DNA of 27,829 nucleotides from F23-B02 sp963627445 (GTDB taxonomy: Bacteria > Bacillota > Clostridia > Oscillospirales > Oscillospiraceae). The stretch spans positions 1 through 27,829 of the forward strand of contig CAVGBM010000093.1 in NCBI GenBank assembly GCA_963627445.1. The letters are read 5' to 3'. Positions 8,986-15,665 of the stretch are shown here, in pieces. The stretch's first letter is position 1. Every line of letters starts with the position of its first letter. The notes beneath the pieces were generated by a model. It was not told the DNA's origin. It saw only the letters and a list, made by a program, of their open reading frames with translations, and searched no databases. Made by a program: the position numbers and the translations under genes.

Positions 8986-9017
8986 AAACCCGAGGTTCAT
9001 TTGAACCTCGGGTTTTT
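8986..9017 (+). terminator. Intrinsic terminator of the psd operon
   Basis: Fourteen-bp perfect arms (8986-8999 and 9002-9015), GC-rich in the middle, end in a run of five T. It starts four bases after the psd stop. Confidence 0.92.
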
Positions 9018-9036
9018 AGGCAGTCAAAGAACTATG

Positions 9037-9203
9037 AAAAACAGGCGTAACGGGTCAAACCCAATACGCAGCAGGGGGAGTGTGAGGGGGACAAGGTCCC
9101 GCCTCAAGTTTGATTATAGCCATCAAAAACGCCTGTTAAGGCTTTTTGACGAGCGTAGCGAGATTTTTCGTGAAGCAAAGCTTCTCAAAAAATGTGGCAT
9201 GCT
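9037..9203. repeat. Structured non-coding, repeat-like element between convergent operons
   Basis: This stretch between psd and the short-chain dehydrogenase contains nested inverted repeats. The outer arms are AACAGGCGT (9040-9048) and ACGCCTGTT (9129-9137). The next pair is GTCAAAC (9054-9060) with GTTTGAT (9108-9114). The inner hairpin is TGAGGGGGAC (9083-9092) with GTCCCGCCTCA (9096-9106), ten pairs with one bulged base and an AAG loop. A separate hairpin GAAGC-AAA-GCTTC (9172-9184) sits between T-run and A-run flanks. An open frame of 74 codons crosses the region but starts inside the psd terminator and has no ribosome site, so I do not call it a gene. The organisation suggests a dispersed palindromic repeat or a structured RNA; I could not test copy number. 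Confidence 0.45.
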
Positions 9204-9998
9204 TTAAAACAGCTCTGTGCCCCGTGTCTTTCTCACGAAGCGTTCAAGCTTTTTCTGCTCAAGCCACCAATAGATATTGCGCACGAAGGGGAATATCGTC
9301 ATGAGCACGCAGCTCACCGCGAAAAGAACGCAGGGTGAGACCGATTTTCTGCCCTTTTCGATGCCTCTGACCATCTGCTTTGCAACGGTCACGGGGTTCT
9401 GCACGGGGAAGGGCTTTTCAAAGCTCACGCCGTCGGCTGCGACCTTAAAGAAGTTCGTGTCCGTTGCGACGGGGTACAGGCAGGTCAGCTTCATGTTCTT
9501 CGGCATCTCAAGGCGTATGCCCTCCTGGAAGCCCTGGAGCCCGAACTTCGAGGCCGAGTACAGCGCATACCCGGGCATTGCCATCTTGCCGATGGCGGAG
9601 ATGGTATAGGCAAGGTGACCCGGGCGGCCGTTTAAATGGTGCAGGTACTTTACATAGGTATAGGCCGGTGCGAGCGTGTTGGTGTCGAAAATTCTTTGCA
9701 GTCTGGCCCAATCTTCGTTGTCGTACACCTCGTAGTACGGGAAGCCTGCGTTATTATAGTAGATATCTATCTTGCCGAACAGCTCCTCGGCCTTTTTGAA
9801 CACTGCATCCACGCCCTCTTTGGTGCCGACATCGCTGTTGAATGCAGTGACATTGGACGGGAAATCGTAAAGTCTCTCTTCTGCGTGGCGGGAGACGGCG
9901 AGGATCCTGTTGCCCGTGCCCTTGGCAAGGAGCTTCAGCACTTCAAGGCCGATGCCGCTTGACGCGCCGGTAAGTACGATGGTTTTGTTGTCTATCAT
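9204..9998 (-). CDS. Short-chain dehydrogenase/reductase with C-terminal hydrophobic segment
   Basis: This is a classical NAD(P)-dependent short-chain dehydrogenase of 264 residues. The cofactor motif TGASSGIG is at residues 10-17, NNAG at 82-85, and the catalytic Ser134, Tyr147 and Lys151 (YSASK) are all present. The residue after the second strand is Arg/His (SRH), which leans towards NADP. Residues 222-244 (SPCVLFAVSCVLMTIFPF and on) form a strongly hydrophobic segment followed by a basic tail, suggesting membrane association and a lipophilic substrate. The gene begins 10 bases after the enoate reductase stop on the same strand, so the two share one transcript. The likely substrates are hydroxyl/keto groups of lipids, sterols or bile acids, but this is inference from the partner gene; the sequence alone does not name a substrate. 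Confidence 0.88.
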   Translation of the reverse strand: MIDNKTIVLTGASSGIGLEVLKLLAKGTGNRILAVSRHAEERLYDFPSNVTAFNSDVGTKEGVDAVFKKAEELFGKIDIYYNNAGFPYYEVYDNEDWARLQRIFDTNTLAPAYTYVKYLHHLNGRPGHLAYTISAIGKMAMPGYALYSASKFGLQGFQEGIRLEMPKNMKLTCLYPVATDTNFFKVAADGVSFEKPFPVQNPVTVAKQMVRGIEKGRKSVSPCVLFAVSCVLMTIFPFVRNIYWWLEQKKLERFVRKTRGTELF

Positions 9999-10008
9999 AT
10001 TTTTTACC

Positions 10009-12090
10009 TCACTTAATTTTCATCACGGTGTCGTATGCGCTGTGGCATGCGTCGGCGATCGTGCCGCTCTTATTTGCATCGCCGACGGTGACGACCTTGC
10101 TGATGCCGCAGCCGACGAGCTTCGTCACCATGTCGCTGACCGGTCTTACGCCGAGGGAGAGAACAACATTGTCGGCCTCGATCGCCAGCTTATCGCCGGT
10201 CTTGACATTCTCGGTGCGCACCAAGCCCTCCTCAATGCCGACAAGCTTCGTGCCGGTCAAAAACTTCGTGCCGAACGGCTTTATGCGCTCCATTTCGTCG
10301 TCAACGAGCTGGAACCACGCCCCGGGTGCGATCTCGGGAGCCATCTCAATAACGGTGACCTCGCAGCCAGCGTCGTTAAGAAATTCCGTGACCTCAAGAC
10401 CCGTGATGCCCGAGCCGACAACGACGACCTTTTTGTTCTCCAGTTTCTTTTCGCCCATGATGATTTCCGGCGCGAGCACGACCGTGCCAAGGTCAACACC
10501 CGGGATGGACTTCGGGCGCAGCGGCACGCCGCCGGTGGCAACGACCGCAGCGTAGGGCTGCATCTGGGCTATCTCCTCGGCGCTCAATTCGCAGCCGAGC
10601 CTTATCTCGCCGCCGAGCGCCTTGACATTGGCCATCAGATCCTCTATCGACCAGTAGAGCTTATCTTTAAGGTGGCAGGTCGAGGCAGTGATGACCTGAC
10701 CGCCGGGCTTTTCGTCCTTCTCGATGACTGTGACCTTGAAGCCGCGCAGCAGCAGCGTGTGCGCCGCCGTGAGACCGGCAGGGCCTGCGCCGATGACAAC
10801 AATGTGCCTGCCCTCGCCGTCCTTGGGCATGTTGAAATATTCCTTTTCTCTGCCCATGCTCATGTTGAGGGCGCACTCGCCGGGCTGGCCGACCCATGCA
10901 TTCGTCATGAACGAGCGAATGCAGTTAAGGCAGCCGATGCAGCGGCGAATAAGCTCGGGATGCCCCTCCTCGGCCTTTTTGACCCAGTGCGGGTCGCAGA
11001 TGAAGGTGCGAGCCGAGGCGATAAAGTCCTGATAGCCTTCATTGAGCTGCCTTTCTGCCTGTTCGGGCGTGCGGATAACGCCCGCACCGGCAACTGGGAT
11101 GCTGACGGCGCTTTTAATTTCCTTGGCAAGATACTTTCTCCATCCGGGCTCAAACGAGGTCGGCTCAAGCCAGTAGCTGTAGGCATCGTAGCAGGCGGAG
11201 GTGACATTGATAGCGTCAACGCCAAGCTCCTCGAGCCGCTTTGCAATGCGCTTGCCGGTCTCGATATCGTAGCCCTTGCCGGGGAGGCCAATTTTTGCGT
11301 ACATCTCGTCGGCGGTCAGGCGCACCATGAGCGGATAATCTCTGCCGCACTCAGCACGGATGCCGTCGACTATCTCTGCCAAAAAGCGCATGCGGTTTTC
11401 AAAGCTGCCGCCGTATTCGTCGGTGCGCTTGTTCGTGTTCGGGGACAAAAACTGCTGGATTATATAGCCGTGGCCGCCGTGCAGCTCGACAAGGTCAACG
11501 CCCGCTTTTTTGCAGCGAACCGCTGCGTTTACAAAGTCACGCACAAGGTTTTTGACCTCGCGGCGGCTCATCTGGCGGATGCGCATTGCGCCGTGGTTTG
11601 CAAGCTCGCCCTTGTAGGGTGCCTGCACCGGCCAAAGCAGCGCATTTTTCTCAAGCTTGTTGAGCAGCGGCGTGCATTTATACACGCTGTCGAGCACCTT
11701 GGGGAAGCGGTCGACGATGGGGATGAGCAGCGGCAGCGAGTGGATGGAGCTCGAGTAGCCCTGCCTGCCCGGGTGGTGAAGCTGGATGCCGAGCTTAGCG
11801 CCGTGGCGATGTATGCGCTCTACAAACTCACGCATGGGCTCGATGTGGTAATCGTGGCTCATGGCAAGCTGGGTGTAGGTCGAGGCGGCGCAGTCGTCGT
11901 TTACTCGGGTGATGCCGGGGATGATAAGCCCCACGCCGCCCTTTGCTCGCTCCTCGTAGTAGTCCATAAGCTTCTCGGTGGGCGTGCCGTTTGCACGGCC
12001 GAGGCTCACCTCGGCTGCGGACATGATGGTGCGGTTTTTCACTGTCAGCGTTCCGATGTTCATCGGCGACAGCAGGGTCTCATAGCTCAT
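10009..12090 (-). CDS. NADH:flavin oxidoreductase / Fe-S enoate reductase (2,4-dienoyl-CoA reductase family)
   Basis: This 693-residue multidomain enzyme reduces activated C=C bonds. Residues 1-370 form an Old Yellow Enzyme FMN barrel, with QLHHPGRQG near 103 and HGGHGYIIQQFLSP and NKRTDEYGGSFENR near 204-233. Cys384, Cys387, Cys390 and Cys406 match the single [4Fe-4S] cluster of this family. The rest is an FAD/NAD(P) disulfide-reductase-like domain with GAGPAG at 434-439 and GSGITG at 559-564. The start ATG 12090 is preceded by AGGAGG; an in-frame ATG 24 bases upstream is less likely. Residues about 114-157 are an extra loop where family members usually go almost directly to the APS segment, possibly altering the substrate pocket. 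Relatives include FadH, BaiCD/BaiH bile-acid reductases and cinnamate reductases, and I cannot choose among them. It is divergent from a TetR regulator. Confidence 0.92.
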   Translation of the reverse strand: MSYETLLSPMNIGTLTVKNRTIMSAAEVSLGRANGTPTEKLMDYYEERAKGGVGLIIPGITRVNDDCAASTYTQLAMSHDYHIEPMREFVERIHRHGAKLGIQLHHPGRQGYSSSIHSLPLLIPIVDRFPKVLDSVYKCTPLLNKLEKNALLWPVQAPYKGELANHGAMRIRQMSRREVKNLVRDFVNAAVRCKKAGVDLVELHGGHGYIIQQFLSPNTNKRTDEYGGSFENRMRFLAEIVDGIRAECGRDYPLMVRLTADEMYAKIGLPGKGYDIETGKRIAKRLEELGVDAINVTSACYDAYSYWLEPTSFEPGWRKYLAKEIKSAVSIPVAGAGVIRTPEQAERQLNEGYQDFIASARTFICDPHWVKKAEEGHPELIRRCIGCLNCIRSFMTNAWVGQPGECALNMSMGREKEYFNMPKDGEGRHIVVIGAGPAGLTAAHTLLLRGFKVTVIEKDEKPGGQVITASTCHLKDKLYWSIEDLMANVKALGGEIRLGCELSAEEIAQMQPYAAVVATGGVPLRPKSIPGVDLGTVVLAPEIIMGEKKLENKKVVVVGSGITGLEVTEFLNDAGCEVTVIEMAPEIAPGAWFQLVDDEMERIKPFGTKFLTGTKLVGIEEGLVRTENVKTGDKLAIEADNVVLSLGVRPVSDMVTKLVGCGISKVVTVGDANKSGTIADACHSAYDTVMKIK

Positions 12091-12124
12091 TGCGTAATTC
12101 CTCCTATATCCCATTTATAGTTAG

Positions 12125-12153
12125 ATAATAAAATGACAATGCATTTTCGTCAA
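12125..12153 (-). promoter_or_regulatory. Promoter of the enoate reductase/SDR operon
   Basis: On the minus strand, TTGACG (12148-12153) and TATTAT (12125-12130) are separated by exactly 17 bases, 34 bases before the start codon. Confidence 0.7.
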
Positions 12154-12225
12154 TAAACCCATTGAAAAATCTATGTTTTTTATAAATACGGCTTTAAATT
12201 TCTGACAACTAAATCGTACATTCGT

Positions 12226-12254
12226 TTGACATGTGCGGCGAATCATGATATAGT
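12226..12254 (+). promoter_or_regulatory. Promoter of the tetR-family gene
   Basis: TTGACA (12226-12231) and TATAGT (12249-12254) are separated by 17 bases. An imperfect inverted repeat, ATCGTACATTCG (12213-12224) against CGAATCATGAT (12239-12249), brackets the -35 box. It is a candidate binding site for the TetR protein itself, though only a weak one. Confidence 0.7.
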
Positions 12255-12292
12255 GTTCATAAAGTTTGTACAATTGCCCAAAGGTGAATAAT

Positions 12293-12895
12293 ATGTCGGC
12301 TTTGACCTCAAAGAACACGGAGGCGATAGTCGCCGCCGCACTGGAGCTTTTTAAGACGCTGGGCTATGTCAATGTTTCCGTCAGCGATATCTGCCGCGCG
12401 GCCGCCGTGCCCCGCTCCTCGTTTTACAGCATATTCTCCGGCAAGGAGGATATCATCGCCCACATGCTGCGCAATTTAAAGGACGACCACCAGTCGGTGT
12501 TTTCGGCGTTTTTGGACGCTAAAAACGACCTTGACCGCATTTGGGCGCTGTACGACCGATACCTGACGCTGGCCATGGAGTTTGGCCCCGACCTCACGGG
12601 CACGCTCATGTCGCTGGAGCTGCAAAGGTCGGTCGGGATATTTGAGTCGTTTGCGGCGTTCAACGAGTGGTTTGTTAAGCTCATCGGCAACTGCCAGCAG
12701 GCGGGGCTTATCCGCAACAAAAATAAGCCCGAGGACATTGTTGGCCTCGGTGTGCGTATCGCGGTCGGCGCGGTGTGCGATTGGTGCCACTCCGGCGGCA
12801 GCTTCGATCTGCGCGAGGTCGCGCTGTCAGAGCACGAGATACTTTACGATGTTCCGCCCGAGTATAGGCATAAAAAATCCGAGACTCAATCGTGA
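12293..12895 (+). CDS. TetR/AcrR family transcriptional regulator
   Basis: This 200-residue protein has a TetR-type N-terminal helix-turn-helix: AIVAAALELFKTLGYVNVSV leads into SDICRAAAVPRSSFYSIFSGKEDI, with the typical recognition helix and the F-Y/F-x-F-K-E pattern. The C-terminal ligand domain is not conserved enough to name an inducer. I start at ATG 12293 because AAAGGTGA lies six bases upstream; an earlier in-frame ATG at 12266 has no such site. It is divergent from the enoate reductase/SDR operon, and the 202-bp gap contains a promoter in each direction. The standard reading is local repression of the operon and of itself, relieved by a substrate or product, but this is inferred from arrangement only. 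Confidence 0.9.
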   Translation: MSALTSKNTEAIVAAALELFKTLGYVNVSVSDICRAAAVPRSSFYSIFSGKEDIIAHMLRNLKDDHQSVFSAFLDAKNDLDRIWALYDRYLTLAMEFGPDLTGTLMSLELQRSVGIFESFAAFNEWFVKLIGNCQQAGLIRNKNKPEDIVGLGVRIAVGAVCDWCHSGGSFDLREVALSEHEILYDVPPEYRHKKSETQS

Positions 12896-12909
12896 GTCTC
12901 GGATTTTTT
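12872..12909. terminator. Bidirectional terminator carrying both convergent stop codons
   Basis: Seventeen-bp perfect arms (12872-12888 and 12893-12909) enclose a four-base loop, with A-runs on one side and T-runs on the other. The TGA of tetR (12893-12895) and the stop of the MOSC gene (12908-12910) both fall in or against the stem, so one hairpin ends both convergent genes. Confidence 0.9.
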
Positions 12910-13342
12910 ATTTGATTATCTCTATCTCGTCGCCGGTTTTGACCTTGCCGGAGGTGATGACCTTTACGAAAATGCCCTCCCTCGGCATGACGCAGTCACC
13001 GGCTGCCTTGCGGATGGCGCAGTCGGAGTGGCACTCCTTGCCTATCTGCGTGACCTCGCACTCGGCCTCGCCTATGCGCAGTCTCGTCCCGACCGGAAGC
13101 TTGTGCACCGCCATACCCTCGACGAGTATATTCTCGGCAAACGCACCGTGCTTGAGCTCAAAATCTATCTTCTTTTGCAGGGTCTCGACGCTCTCGACGC
13201 TGAGTAGGCTCACCTGCCTGTGCCAGTTTCCGGCGTGGGCATCGCCCTCGATGCCATAGTCGGCACGCAAAAAAGCCTCGGGTATCTCGTGCTTTTGGAT
13301 GCCCCTGACCTCGCTTATGCAAATTGCAGCTACCTTAGCCAT
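12908..13342 (-). CDS. MOSC domain-containing protein (molybdenum cofactor-related)
   Basis: This is a 144-residue stand-alone MOSC domain. The family includes the C-terminal domain of molybdenum cofactor sulfurase and small bacterial proteins thought to carry sulfur or bind the cofactor. Typical features are GIEGDAHAGNWHRQVSLLS near the N-terminus, FAENILVEG in the middle, and a late conserved cysteine in GKECHSDC. It starts one base after the moaA stop codon, and its ribosome site GGAGGA overlaps the moaA stop, so the two are translated together. This fits a role in molybdenum or tungsten cofactor maturation or trafficking. Short MOSC proteins next to moaA are common in clostridia. The exact reaction is not established for this subgroup. 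Confidence 0.88.
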   Translation of the reverse strand: MAKVAAICISEVRGIQKHEIPEAFLRADYGIEGDAHAGNWHRQVSLLSVESVETLQKKIDFELKHGAFAENILVEGMAVHKLPVGTRLRIGEAECEVTQIGKECHSDCAIRKAAGDCVMPREGIFVKVITSGKVKTGDEIEIIK

Positions 13343-13343
13343 G

Positions 13344-14300
13344 TTATCCTCCTATGCGGTACATATTTCTCTGCGAGCAGCTGTGCTCGGTCGCCGACAG
13401 CGCCACATGCATCTGCGGCTTGCGTGAAACAGCATCGAGTATCGCCGCCTTGAGCTCATCGCCATGCAGGTTGCGCACGCTAATTTCGTCCGCCGAATGC
13501 AGGCACGGCTTTAAACAGCCGTCGGCGGTCAGGCGCAAGCGGTTGCACTCGGCGCAAAAGTGGTTGCTCAGTGGGCTAATTAGCCCCGCCCTGCCCTTTG
13601 CGTTGGGAAGACGATACAGCCGAGCGACGGAATGGCTCTCCGACTCTATCGGCTCAAGCTGCGGCAGCTTATCGAGAACCACGCTGTTGGGCAGATACGC
13701 CTCCTTGCCGAAGGGCGCAGTGTCGCCGATGGGCATGAGCTCGATAAACCTCAGCTCAATGGGATAGTGCACCGTGAGCTGGCAGAGCGTTTCAATTTCA
13801 TCATCGTTAAACCCGCCGATGAGCACGGTGTTGAGCTTCACGGGGTCCATGCCGACACGCATTGCGGCTCTTATGCCCTCAAGTGCGTCGGCAAGCTTTC
13901 CGCCACGGGTCATCTGCGTGTACTTAACGGGGTCGAGCGTATCGAGGCTTATATTTATCCTGTGGATGCCCGCCTGATAGAGCTTATCTGCCAGCGGCGC
14001 GAGCAACGTCGCATTCGTCGTGAGGCTTATATCCTCGATGCCCTTTATAGCAGCAAGCCTCTCCACGAGCTCGGGCAGGTTGTCCAGCACCAGCGGCTCG
14101 CCGCCTGTTATGCGCAGCTTTTTAACGCCGAGTTCGGCTGCCGCGGACGCTATCTCCACTATCTCGTCCGGCTTCATCGTCTGTCTGCACGGGCAGCCCT
14201 TTGGCCCATCCTCGGGCATGCAGTAGCTGCACCGCAAATTGCAGGCATCGGTGACCGATATGCGCAGATATTCAATTTTTCTTCCGTACTTATCTGTCAT
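13344..14300 (-). CDS. moaA: GTP 3',8-cyclase (molybdenum cofactor biosynthesis, radical SAM)
   Basis: MoaA carries out the first step of molybdopterin synthesis: radical-SAM conversion of GTP to 3',8-cyclo-GTP, which MoaC turns into cPMP. The 318-residue protein has the N-terminal radical SAM cluster motif at Cys20, Cys24 and Cys27 (TDACNLRCSYCMPEDG). It also has GGEPLVLDN, and the second, GTP-binding [4Fe-4S] cluster motif FCAECNRLRLTADGCLKPC. The chain ends in the Gly-Gly tail (YRIGG) known to be needed for MoaA activity. The only sensible start is ATG 14300, because an in-frame TAG lies two codons upstream and the usual MoaA N-terminus begins here. The -10 box ends only seven bases before this ATG, implying a leaderless or nearly leaderless mRNA. 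No moaC, moeA or mog gene is in the window. Confidence 0.95.
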   Translation of the reverse strand: MTDKYGRKIEYLRISVTDACNLRCSYCMPEDGPKGCPCRQTMKPDEIVEIASAAAELGVKKLRITGGEPLVLDNLPELVERLAAIKGIEDISLTTNATLLAPLADKLYQAGIHRINISLDTLDPVKYTQMTRGGKLADALEGIRAAMRVGMDPVKLNTVLIGGFNDDEIETLCQLTVHYPIELRFIELMPIGDTAPFGKEAYLPNSVVLDKLPQLEPIESESHSVARLYRLPNAKGRAGLISPLSNHFCAECNRLRLTADGCLKPCLHSADEISVRNLHGDELKAAILDAVSRKPQMHVALSATEHSCSQRNMYRIGG

Positions 14301-14307
14301 GCGCTAT

Positions 14308-14336
14308 ATTATACTACCTGTCGTGCAAAAATGCAA
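14308..14336 (-). promoter_or_regulatory. Promoter of moaA with -10 box against the start codon
   Basis: On the minus strand, TTGCAT (14331-14336) is followed after 17 bases by a consensus TATAAT (14308-14313), which lies seven bases before the ATG. Transcription would start at or one base before the start codon, and no Shine-Dalgarno sequence fits in that space. Confidence 0.65.
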
Positions 14337-14341
14337 AGATG

Positions 14342-14371
14342 AAAATCGGCAAGCCAAAACGGCTTGCCGAT
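14342..14371 (-). terminator. Terminator of the capA/ATP-grasp operon
   Basis: Eleven-bp perfect GC-rich arms (14345-14355 and 14361-14371) with a five-base loop are followed on the minus strand by TTTT. It lies just after the stop of the CapA-like gene and before the moaA promoter. Confidence 0.75.
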
Positions 14372-14381
14372 GGTGGTTTTA

Positions 14382-15665
14382 TTATCTGTAGATCGTTTTT
14401 TTCTTGAAGCGGCCAAACCTTATGACTCGTTCCCGATAGTTTTCCTTACGCTTGACGATGTGCTTTTTATAATACTTTCGTAAAGCGGAGTACATGGTCT
14501 TTTTCTTCAGCTGGGCGGGCGCTTCCTCGGTCACAGCCTCGGCCTCGGCTTCAGCCTCAGCTTGCAGCTCGTTTTCCTCCTGCTCGATAAGCTCGTCATC
14601 GGACAGCTCCATCATCGCCTCGCGTATATCCGCCTGCGCCTGTATCGCCTCGAGGCGCACGCGCTCGGATTCACGCAGTTCATCAGAGGCTGCCAGCTCT
14701 GTTTCTCGAAGCTGCTTTGCTCTTTCCTTTACATCAGTGCGTCTGGCCGCCTCGCTGCTCCATGCTCTGTCGTAGCCCTTGCGGATGTCGCTGAACCAGC
14801 GCATATCGCTGCCGACAGAGACCTTGCCGTTGTCCCTGTCTATATGCGTCGGCAGCGTCTCATAGGTAAAGCCGCTTCTGTCGAAGGTCAGGCGCAGGAG
14901 CATGCCGTTGTCTGTATCGTCCTGAACGCGCTGATAATTGGTGTCAAACACAAAGTTTCCGAGGGAATAGAATATCATCTTATCCTTGCCGACAGGCTCA
15001 AAGCCCTGGACGACATGGGGATGGTGTGCAACGACAACATCCGCGCCCCATGCAAGATATTGCTTGAGCTGCTTTCTCGTATACGGCATCGGAGTATGCA
15101 GAAATTCCTCACCGCCGTGGTAAACGACAACGATGTAATCCGCGCGCTCCTTAAGCTTTTCAAGCTTATGCTTTATTATCTCGGTAGACGACTCGTGCAG
15201 AGGGCCACCCGCATTTTCTGACGCAATGAGGTGCTTTTTATACTCAATGGCGAGCACGCCGACCTTTATCTCGTCGCCGAGCATGACATATCTGCCTGCT
15301 TCCTTGACATCAAGACCGATGCCGAGATACGGGATACCCCGCTGCTTGCAGGAATCTATGGTGTCGACAACGCCTATCGGGCCATAGTCCATCATGTGAT
15401 TATTTGCAAACGACAAAATGGGGTTCGGAATGTTGTTCTTTACAAAATCAAGAGTCTCCGGCTCGCTGCGATGAGCAAGGCGCCTTTTCTTAGTGATGCG
15501 GCAGGGGGTAACTGGACTTTCGAAATTAATGACATTATAATCATTGCTGCCCAGAAACGCCTTTATTCCGTCGTCGAGAAGACTGCTGTCGGTGTGGCGG
15601 CCGGTAAAGTATCCGCTGAAGCTCAGGTCGCCGGAAAAGCCTATTGTTATCTTTTCGCCGCTCAT
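14382..15665 (-). CDS. CapA family (poly-gamma-glutamate synthesis-type) metallophosphatase-like protein
   Basis: This 427-residue protein belongs to the CapA/PGA_cap family, a calcineurin-like fold first known from poly-gamma-glutamate capsule formation. Family blocks in order are GFSGDLSFSGY (residues about 8-18), NFESPVTP (about 48), SFANNHMMDYG (about 86), YHGGEEF (about 167), VVAHHPHVVQGFEPVG and MIFYSLGNFVFD. There is no N-terminal signal peptide or membrane helix, unlike classical membrane-anchored CapA. The last 130 residues are an extra charged, probably coiled-coil region with an alternating Glu-Ala run (QAEAEAEAEAV) and a very basic C-terminus (KKHIVKRKENYRERVIRFGR). The start ATG overlaps the stop of the upstream ATP-grasp gene as ATGA. 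With two ATP-grasp partners in the operon, a role in making or modifying a surface polymer is likely. The substrate is unknown. Confidence 0.88.
   Translation of the reverse strand: MSGEKITIGFSGDLSFSGYFTGRHTDSSLLDDGIKAFLGSNDYNVINFESPVTPCRITKKRRLAHRSEPETLDFVKNNIPNPILSFANNHMMDYGPIGVVDTIDSCKQRGIPYLGIGLDVKEAGRYVMLGDEIKVGVLAIEYKKHLIASENAGGPLHESSTEIIKHKLEKLKERADYIVVVYHGGEEFLHTPMPYTRKQLKQYLAWGADVVVAHHPHVVQGFEPVGKDKMIFYSLGNFVFDTNYQRVQDDTDNGMLLRLTFDRSGFTYETLPTHIDRDNGKVSVGSDMRWFSDIRKGYDRAWSSEAARRTDVKERAKQLRETELAASDELRESERVRLEAIQAQADIREAMMELSDDELIEQEENELQAEAEAEAEAVTEEAPAQLKKKTMYSALRKYYKKHIVKRKENYRERVIRFGRFKKKTIYR

Noticed and set aside
8983..9207. 74-codon open frame after psd
   Set aside because: It starts inside the psd terminator, has no ribosome site and runs through the nested inverted repeats; it is best read as non-coding.
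9910..12120. 736-codon plus-strand open frame opposite the enoate reductase
   Set aside because: It is antisense to a well-supported flavoenzyme with intact motifs, and its translation lacks any family pattern.
14301..14341. Moco riboswitch before moaA
   Set aside because: Only about 40 bases separate moaA from the neighbouring terminator and the -10 box is next to the ATG, leaving no room for the aptamer.
14530..14580. Short tandem repeat (Glu-Ala codons) as a phase-variable tract
   Set aside because: The codons vary (GAG/GAA, GCC/GCT) so the DNA is not a simple repeat, and it is in frame in six-base units.
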